A stretch of 64,000 nucleotides of DNA. Origin: Deroplatys truncata (Eukaryota > Arthropoda > Insecta > Mantodea > Mantidae). The position numbers and the translations under genes were made by a program. The stretch spans positions 201,662,007-201,726,006 of the forward strand of contig CM060975.1 of the NCBI GenBank assembly GCA_030765065.1, in the 5' to 3' direction. Shown here in pieces: positions 57,180 to 64,000 of this stretch (positions within the stretch are counted from its first letter, which is position 1; each line of letters begins with the position of its first letter). Below the pieces are notes generated by a model. That model did not search any database and was not told where the DNA came from. It worked only from the letters and a program-made list of their open reading frames with translations.

Positions 57180-58400
57180 GTTACTGGAAATTCAGCATCT
57201 TTCAAAGATGCCACGCAAGATTTTGAAAATAATCCCCCTAACCAAACTAGATTTTGCATGCAATACATTTCATTATCTTTTACTTTTCAAAAACGGCTCT
57301 AAAATGTTTTATTAAAATACCAAAAGTTTACAATATTTGCAAGATAAAAAAAATCTGTGTTACACTCACATGACTTTCTCTACTCTTGTACAAACTATTT
57401 TTACATTCATGTTAATCGAGATATCGAGATGTTAATCTTATTCCTAATTTTCTTGTAGGTGCAAGGGGAATTGGTAGGCTTTAAGCGATAATCAAATATT
57501 TTAAGAGCTGGTTGCTATGTGGAGTATTCCATTCTCTTTGCATTTCCAGGACATAAAAAAAATGAATAACGAATTTCCGTTTGAGAAAAAGTATTGGAAA
57601 ATTTAAGGGAATAACAAGCAATATCTCGAAAATGGTTCACTCAACAACAAAAAATGTATATGTCATAATTTTTTTATTTTAACACGATTTAAATTTTTAT
57701 GCAGTAAAATTTTGTTTATCTCTTATGGTTTTACAGTTATGCAAAAGTCGTTCACAATGAAGAATACTTTTGGAGACATTCCCAGAAAATTCGAGATATA
57801 CATTTCCATTTGTCATGAAAATATCTTAAACATATGATATTTTAATCAAAATCGTTACAGCTATTTTTTAGAAAATTAAAATTTTCGAAAAATGTTCCAT
57901 GTCAGGGGTAATCTGGGGTGAGAGGATTTTCTTGAAATCCTTTATGTCGCATCTCTGGAAGATACTGAACCAAGTTTGATGTTTATCTGACTGTTCGTTT
58001 CTGAGTTCTGCTGTTCACAGACACACACACACACGAACATGTTTCCAAAAATGCTTTTTTTGGATTCAGGGGGTCTCAAAACATATATTTCCGGTGAAAT
58101 CTCGGTATCGAATTTTTGGGTGGAATACAATACTTCCCCTACTTACTATACGTAGTAGAGAAAGCAAAAATGCATCTCTCCAATTATTCTCTGAATAGAC
58201 TGTGAAGCCATCTTCATTCTGCATGTTGTGTAACTTATTAACCATTAAGAGATTAACGAAAACTTACAGTACTTAAAAGTGTAGAGTCAATTAAATATGT
58301 AATTGATGTGAAATAGTTTTTCTGCATCGTTAGCCGTTTCGAAATCTTCGTTGTTATATCTTTTAAGCTTTCCTAGATTCAAATTCTCACGCGATGCTTA
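57180..58400 (-). repeat. older R1 copy split by a younger R1
   Basis: The left piece (57180-57344; CATCTTTCAAAGATGCCACG to AAAAACGGCTCT) and the right piece (58172-58400; GCATCTCTCCAATTATTCTC to ATTAAGAGATTAACG and GAAATCTTCGTTG) are consecutive parts of a minus-strand R1. A plus-strand R1 sits between them. Confidence 0.7.
57345..58171 (+). repeat. R1 repeat inserted in another R1
   Basis: Flanked by AAAAAAAT (57346 area) and AAAAAT (58166-58171). It is about 820 bp, with left end CTGTGTTACACTCACATGAC and right end GTAGAGAAAGC. All landmarks are present, with a short (CA)n at 58021-58034. It defines the element ends. Confidence 0.85.
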
Positions 58401-58503
58401 GTATGTTTTCCTTTTCTTGGGATCGTTAGTAACAAAAGACTGACGATATGCGAATAGTCGTGTTTTGTTTTTCCAGTTTGTGCTTGTAACGTTGTCCATA
58501 TTA
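58401..58503. other. spacer before mariner element
   Basis: Short AT-rich spacer. The TA at 58502-58503 is one half of the mariner target duplication. Confidence 0.4.
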
Positions 58504-59731
58504 CGGAGGTTTGTTCACGATCTATGGTAACAATATCAGACCAGCACGTGGAACGGAAAGTTCAGCAGTATGAGTATCACTGTGTTTGCTCAATTGTGTG
58601 CTATTGTTCTTGCTGCATCGAATGGTATCAAAAATAGAAGCATTCTGATAATGGTACGTTATTGCCCTTTTCGATGCAAAATACTTGTACTCTAAGTTTA
58701 TTAAGCAGTGCAAGAAAGTGATCTCATGTGCACTCAACAAAAAAGGCAAGGCCACGTCAGGACTTATTCCAAAGGGAACAGGGAAATCCACGACCGGCCA
58801 CAGTCGCACCCCGGAGATAATTTGGAAGGTGAAGACCCATGCCTCTGAACCAAATCCTGCAACTCAAGAGGATCATTGCACTGCAATTAGGGATCTCTGT
58901 TACTACTGGGAACACCATAATCAACCAGGATTTGAATCTAGAAAAGTGCCATAAGAGCCGGGGATACAAGTGGTTGGCTAGACACCTTGCAGAACGTGCC
59001 ACTAACAGCAGAGAGCTGTATGAACGAAAAGGGGATGTTTGTTGTCTTTTTACATGAAGCATATGTTTATCTAAGTGACTGCAACAAACTCTGGGCTATA
59101 TATTACCGACCAATGGGAGAACAAAGATTTAAAGGTTGGTATAAGGAAACTAACCAAAATTTTCCCAGTGGTCTCATGGAAATAGCAAGCTACAGTTACA
59201 ATGGCAAATTAACCATTCGTCGTGTTCATAAAAATGTGAAAATAAACTCGGCATATTATCAGACTAACGTCCTGATACCAATTTCCCGTACAGAAATCCC
59301 TGCTCTCTATGGTGCAGATGTAAATAAAGTCTGGTTGGATCAGGATAAGGCATCAAGCCATACGTCTGCTTCAACCTACAATTTTTGGAGAACATAGAGA
59401 GAGAAATGGTAATACATTCCATAGCTTTCAGCGACATCCGTGTTAAGTCATCTGATGCTACACTGATGGAGGTTTGTGCATTTGGGTTACGAAAAGAGCC
59501 CTTGGAAGCAGACGCTGCGAACTTTGGATGGTCTCTGGAAAGCTGCCAGGAGGAATGGAATAAACTGGACCTCCCTGTATTTCGTAGCAGTTTGCTCTAG
59601 TGGAAGCTGTGCTACAGATTGATAGCTTAAGCTAAAGACTCCCAGATAGAACATCACTGCAGATGGAGGCGTGGTTTTTCATAAAGTAAGGGGGTCTTAA
59701 GTTTGTTACCATAGATTGCGAACAACCTCTG
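58504..59731 (+). mobile_element. degraded Tc1/mariner element, DD41D type
   Basis: TIRs: the left end CGGAGGTTTGTTCACGATCT then ATGGTAACAA and the inverted right end CAGAGGTTGTTCGCAATCTA then TGGTAACAA match with 3 substitutions and 1 gap. TA at 58502-58503 and 59732-59733 flank it. At 1228 bp it has full element size. It carries a broken transposase (next entry). Confidence 0.85.
58685..59645 (+). pseudogene. mariner-family transposase pseudogene
   Basis: The coding region is spread over three frames. First comes HSRTPEIIWKVK, then GISVTTGNTIINQDLNLEKC and ARHLAERATNSRELYERKG (the N-terminal helix-turn-helix DNA-binding region). Then GMFVVFLHEAYVYLSDCNKL, YSYNGKLTIRRVHKNVKINS and VWLDQDKASSHTSAS (catalytic domain, second Asp in QD). 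After another frameshift come SSDATLMEVCAFGLRKEPLE and QEEWNKLDLPVFRSSLL, the C-terminal end. The first acidic position appears changed (FLHEA where families have Asp) and the third Asp reads Glu (LMEVCAFG). With frameshifts, stops and two altered catalytic positions the gene is dead. The distance from the second to the third catalytic residue is 122 nt, i.e. 41 codons after restoring one base. Confidence 0.85.
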
Positions 59732-59733
59732 TA

Positions 59734-60109
59734 CATAGTTTGAGATTATTCTAGTCAAAAATGTATCGCGTATAACGTGAGTGAATTGAACTCTCACTTG
59801 TTATATACATACTATAATATATAACGAATTATGTGAAGTTGCAATGGGTAGAGGAAGTCGTATGAGTGCAACGCGTCGGAATGTCTTGTCTGGGGAAATG
59901 CGTAGAGACTGGCACAATATGAAGAAACATTTCTCAGTACAGGCGTAAGTGAAGTAGCTTCACCTTTTTTGCGCAAGTTTTGTTAATAACACTTCGTCCA
60001 TCTTTAAAAGAAGTTACATTAATAAAATTAGATTTTTTCAGGTTGAATAGTAGATTGACGTAAGTCGTTAGTAGTAGTAATTGTCTCTTGTCTTGTTGCC
60101 CTGAGATAA
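59734..60109. other. unassigned AT-rich DNA
   Basis: GGTAGAGGAAGTCGTATGAG then TGCAACGCGTCGGA at about 59848-59881 resembles the left end of R1 (minus), so a small R1 end fragment is likely. Nothing else is seen. Confidence 0.35.
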
Positions 60110-60566
60110 TCGAGCGAGTTGGCTCCGTGATAATGTGTGCGGTTACTTGCACATTCGGTAGGTCCCGGTTCGATTCCCGTCAACTGTCTACTCTGACCTT
60201 AGGTTTTTCGTGGTTTTCCCTGGCCGGTAAGGCGAATAATCGGATGGTTTCCTCTTCTATAACACTTTCCTTTCCCTCATTCTCCTTTCTTCTCATGTTT
60301 CAGGTGTGCTTCCAGGTTTTGTGGTGTGGGGGGTGCCGGCGCAGTTGCTTGCTTCAAGGAAAGAGTATTCCTCGTGGATACCAGAGGCTGCAGCTCCAGC
60401 AGTGGAACGGGTCTTCGAGCTTAAAACTGTTAGGGACCTCCGCGCGTCTCAATGCGTGTCTGCCTGTAATCTTCTGTGGTTCCTTCACTTCATCCCTTCC
60501 TCCTGGGAAGGCGGTACCCACAATAGATCTTATGTAGGTCGCGGTGCGCGAGGTATCCCCCTCCGT
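60110..60566 (+). repeat. SINE family S3, full length
   Basis: Head GAGCGAGTTGGCTCCGTGAT then TACTTGCACATTCGGTAGGT then CCCGGTTCGATTCCCGTC (good B box). Module GGTTTTTCGTGGTTTTCCCT, pyrimidine tract CTTTCCTTTCCCTCATTC, CAGGTGTGCTTCCAGG, and 3' end GACCTCCGCGCGTCTC ... GTAGGTCGCGGTGCGCG. Overlapping 149- and 103-codon frames are translations of this SINE. Confidence 0.8.
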
Positions 60567-60580
60567 TGTATATCTATATT

Positions 60581-60943
60581 CATTCATTCATTATCTGTTT
60601 ACCCTCCTCTTATTTAGGACTTACACCCCTCAGGACTTACAGGCGGGTGCCTGGGGCAGAGGCCCGTCGAGGAGCAGACACTCATGCATCAGACAGAGCA
60701 TCCAGGATGGATGATCAGCCCGATGCCTGGTATGGGATGAAGGAAATAGATGAAACGAAATGTTGGTGAAATGGATGAAAGGAAAGGTGATGATGGAGCA
60801 GTTGGTGGAATGAATGGGGGGAAACCGGAGAACCCGGAGAAAAACCCGCCCAGACGCCGCTTCGTCCACCACAAATCCCACATGATTGAACCCGGGCCGC
60901 CTCGGTGGGAGGCGAGCGGTCTAATCACTCGGCCACGCGCCGC
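60581..60943 (-). repeat. SINE family S5, with target duplication
   Basis: Flanked by GTATATCTATAT (60568-60579) and GTATATCTAATAT (60944-60956), a near-identical target duplication. The head at the right, inverted, is CCTCGGTGGGAGGCGAGCGG then TCTAATCACTCGGCCACGCG. The left end has (CATT)n, i.e. an (AATG)n tail on the SINE strand. Confidence 0.8.
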
Positions 60944-60956
60944 CGTATATCTAATA

Positions 60957-61039
60957 TCTAATATTTTGTTTGTTATCGACCCTCTAAATTGCCAGGATCA
61001 TATCAGCGGCGAAATTCCGGTGTGCTGGAATTTCTCCCA
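60957..61039. other. spacer
   Basis: Short spacer with no assigned feature. Confidence 0.3.
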
Positions 61040-61160
61040 TAGGAGTTCTTTTACGTGCTAGTAAATCTACTGACATGAGGCTGTCGCTTTTAAGCACACT
61101 TAAAAAGAACCCAGCACCTTGGGATCAGAAGCCGTTGTATACCCTATAAGTGCCCTGACT
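61040..61160 (-). repeat. SINE family S7 fragment
   Basis: TTCTTTTACGTGCTAGTAAA then TCTACTGACATGAGGCTGTC then GCTTTTAAGCACACTTAAAA. The first part shares the GTAGATTTACGGCACGTAAA box of S1; the rest differs. The tRNA head is decayed. Confidence 0.55.
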
Positions 61161-63102
61161 TAAGTCATGAAAAAGGCATACCCCGCGTGGCGTGGAAGAT
61201 GTTAAATGTGACGTAAACAACCCTAAAGACTGTGCATGCTTGTTAACATGATAATCCAATTTAAGGTAACAAGTTGAAAACAACTGATACTCGGGGAATG
61301 ATGACGCCGACCTGCTGATCAACCTGAAAACATGCAATTTTATTGATGTAGCATCACGAACATGTTAACAAAAGTTATTCAGAATGGCGTCTAGCATCAT
61401 TCGTTTAAACAATAACCATATTTCAGTTACAACCGTACACGTATAGACTTACGAAATCTTAGTTCCGTTTATGGAGCGGTTCATGAGTGGTTTCATGCCT
61501 ACTAACGAACGGACCTAAAAGCCTTACAAGTGATTTTTCCCAAGACTACAGGATGGCTGGAAGGTACAAGCAAAGATAGATTTTAACCTCTCTTTAAAAT
61601 TCTGGAACGAAATAAAAGACATGCTTGACCAGGACAGGTTGTTATAATAAGGCAAAAGAAGTGCAGCTGCTCGAGGTAAGAACGAACAATCCATAACCAC
61701 CCACGTGCCTATTCTTGTTGCAACAAGCGACCCATAAAAGGCCAGAGGGAAAAGTTTAAAAGTTCAATATTGTTTCCGGTACCCTATTGTAACAGTGGGA
61801 CCACTTCCAAACCCTCACGTCATATTTCGAGCAGTTTTCGCCATTCACTGGAGAGTAAAAGGAAGGAGAAACGAAGCAAAGACGGCTATATAATTTATTG
61901 CTGTATTTACTGGGACTCGTGCCCAGAGCAAAATGATTTCTACTGGGGTGTAAAAGCAAACCAAGCTGCAGAAGGCGAAACCTTGAGTGCTTAACAGACA
62001 ATAGAATATCCCTTCTGATTGTCTTCCGTTCATTTTGTATTTGTTTAATCATATATACTCTTTTCTATGCTCTTTTCTAGAGGAGGGCGGATCTTTATAC
62101 AAGTATCAAAACCTCTTGGAAAGAATGTACGCAATCCACGCATCTCACTCTCATGATATAACTTCCTTCTCACTCTTCGTAAGTTTCATAAATGAAGAAG
62201 GACTCCCGCTGAAACAGTTATAATATCCCCGCAACCGACTACGTTCTCTATTAGTTACAGTTACAATTACAGTTATAAGAGCACATACCTTATCATAAAA
62301 GATGTTGGAAATTGTCCTCGTTATCCCTATATTTCTGGCATGTTTTCAGGAAGTTTTCAATATCCGAAATTGAGTAAATTTCTCACCTAATATTTTCTTT
62401 CATTCAGTTTATGTGATTTGTTGCATAAACCTTATTTTTCTGGTCCCCCCATGAATAAAAATCACATACAGTTAAATCAGAGGATCGCGAGGGCCATAAT
62501 TATTTACTAATTACTCTATCTCCATAAAGTTCCTGAATTACATTTAATGATTCATCGGCTGTGTGCACGGTAACAAATTGTTGTTGGACAAATCCAGGCT
62601 GAAACTCAATGTCGATCAGCTGTTCAAAAATGAATCAATTCCTGTAACTCTCTGCATTTATTGTTTGTTCATTTTCCGTCATGCAAGGAATCTCGCGTGT
62701 AAAATCGATTTTCTCCGTACTCCAATTGTGTTATTTTGTGACGAAACATGGCCATATAAGTGGAACCATGCTTCGTCGGAGAAGAATATTAAATATGGGC
62801 CAATTAATTTATCATTTCGCAAAATCTAATTACAAAAATTCACCCAACTTTGATGATCATATGAAAAATAAGGTGTATGCAACAAACTCCATACAATGGA
62901 AGAACTGAAAGAAAACATCAGGCGAAAAATGCACTCTATTTCGGATATCGAACTCTGGAGTGTGAATCAACATTTCCTGGAAAGATGATAGGAATACACA
63001 TTTTGTCCTCTAAATTTCCTTACGAAAACTTAAAACTTTAGCGACAAAATGAAAAAGGAGAGATTCAGTCCGTAGTTATGTTTAGATTACCTTAGCCTTA
63101 AA
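61161..63102. other. unassigned DNA
   Basis: A run of TTACAGTTACAATTACAGTT (62256 area) is a small hexamer repeat. Frames at 61756-62052, 62563-62829 and 62681-62908 lack recognised domains. Confidence 0.25.
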
Positions 63103-63350
63103 CTACATTGTCCTTATTACCTTTAGAACTTATTGCCTATTGACAATGGTGTTAACTCGTGTAACTCTTGTCGTTGGGTTTCTTGCACTTTTGGTTTTTT
63201 AACCATTAGATCATACACACATTCACACTCTCATTCATACTTCCAGACTCTGGGGAAGATAAGGAATAACCTTGGCTAGAGAAAAATTCCCACCCAACCG
63301 GGAATCGAACCCGGGACCCTCACTCTACCACTGAGCTACTTCTCGGCTAG
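63103..63350 (-). repeat. SINE family S2
   Basis: Inverted head: CCGGGAATCGAACCCGGGAC then CCTCACTCTACCACTGAGCT. Body: CTTATTGCCTATTGACAATG then GTGTTAACTCGTGTAACTC and TTTTTTAACCATTAGATCAT. Part of the anticodon-arm region is deleted relative to 23130-23545. Confidence 0.8.
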
Positions 63351-63496
63351 AGGAAAGCACTATCATAAGAAACAATGGGCTTTTTCACGGGCACGTGGCT
63401 CTCAATTGAGCATAAATACATACAGTTCAGAATCAGTGGAAAGATTGAATAATAATGATATGTACTTATGGCATTATTCTGATGGATGATTATGAC

Positions 63497-63745
63497 CGGC
63501 ACGGTTGGGCGAGCTTGTGAGAGGGAGGGCTGCGGTTCAAATTTAGCAAAACCGTCCTTCCTGAAAGGTTTTGTCCAGGTTTTCCTGCCCCCATAAGTAG
63601 TAAATACCAATGAGGTAATAACATAAACGCAGGCTTATAACGTCGTCTTCCTAAATTTCCTTTCTCAATAATTATTTAATTGCATTTATGATTAGTGTCC
63701 ACCGCGTGTAGTGCCGGCTGTAGTAAAACGGGCGTTAAACACTAC
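63497..63745 (+). repeat. SINE family S6
   Basis: Head CCGGCACGGTTGGGCGAGCT ... GGCTGCGGTTCAAATTTAGC (B box GGTTCAAAT). A GGTTTTGTCCAGGTTTTCCT module, CCCATAAGTAGTAAATACCA and 3' end CCGGCTGTAGTAAAACGGGC then GTTAAACACTA. Confidence 0.6.
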
Positions 63746-64000
63746 CCCTGGGAAAAAAATCCGATGGATCATTGCCAAATAATTTTTCGGGTATAGGATG
63801 GGGGAATTAACCTCAGAATATTGCAGACCTCTTGAAATTCACCCACTAAATTCTGAAGTGTTACGTCAGTACCAGTCCATATTATCCAAACAAAACCCTG
63901 CTAACAGGCCAAAGATTAGAACATATGCAGGCCAGATCTCAGAGTATGGACTTGAAAAACACTGAATGTTTAGACAAGGGAGGGTGGCTCTTTGGCCAGT
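63746..64000. other. unassigned DNA at window edge
   Basis: AGACAAGGGAGGGT near 63973 also occurs at about 25317. The meaning of the short match is unclear. No gene is seen. Confidence 0.25.

Noticed and set aside
60110..60185. Possible tRNA gene with good B box
   Set aside because: It is the head of SINE S3, repeated at 15.8 and 46.9 kb with the same downstream body.
60088..60617. 149- and 103-codon plus frames
   Set aside because: They are translations of SINE S3 (tRNA-like head, conserved module and 3' end) and are paralleled by the inverted copy at 46567-46982.
1..64000. CRISPR array, bacterial operons or prophage
   Set aside because: No regularly spaced repeats with unique spacers and no prokaryotic coding density. 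tRNA-SINEs, mariner and LINE remnants show this is eukaryotic DNA.

Overview
This window looks like transposon-rich, gene-poor nuclear DNA from an arthropod, probably an insect. The base composition is AT-rich. There are many short tRNA-derived SINEs, Tc1/mariner remnants with TA target sites, MITEs, dinucleotide microsatellites and a high-copy noncoding repeat of about 0.9 kb. I found no intact host protein gene, rRNA or functional tRNA gene. Nearly all open frames are 60-140 codons, as expected by chance in AT-rich DNA. The longest (171 codons, minus strand, 46612-47127) runs through a SINE and a repeat and is not a gene. The species cannot be named from this sequence.

The dominant component is a repeat family called R1 here. 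It has about 20 full or partial copies on both strands. It runs from a CTGATGTGTTAC-type left end to a GTAGAGAAAGT right end, usually with AAAAAT on both sides, and often carries an internal (CA)n tract. R1 copies occur at 0.4-1.3, 2.7-4.0, 19.2-20.9, 21.6-22.3, 23.0-24.2, 28.1-29.0, 30.4-31.1, 38.1-38.9, 41.8-42.3, 43.0-44.4, 47.0-49.1 and 57.2-58.4 kb. SINEs (families S1-S7, local names) are inserted in and around them. Several nested insertions give a relative chronology: S1 in R1, S1 in S2, S5 in R1, S2 in R1, and R1 in an older R1.

Other layers are: a degraded DD41D-type mariner with TIRs and TA duplication (58504-59731); an internally deleted mariner (29702-30355); two LINE 3' fragments with RNase H-type sequence (14.1-15.0 and 33.3-33.6 kb); two remnants resembling a Crypton-type tyrosine recombinase (6.5-6.8 and 15.1-15.4 kb); foldback MITEs (12.65, 51.2 and 51.9 kb); a composite MITE pair present twice in the same arrangement (5.9-6.5 and 40.6-41.1 kb); and possible piggyBac-like ends (53.3-54.0 kb).

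The most notable signals outside standard TE annotation are two. First, a compact promoter-like block at 26.42-26.66 kb has two heat-shock-element clusters, a TATA box and an initiator, but no downstream gene; it may be a solo LTR. Second, a scattered set of CUGANGA - hairpin - GAAA motifs resembles part of a hammerhead ribozyme core, and the two best ones lie inside foldback structures. Neither is shown to be active by the sequence alone.
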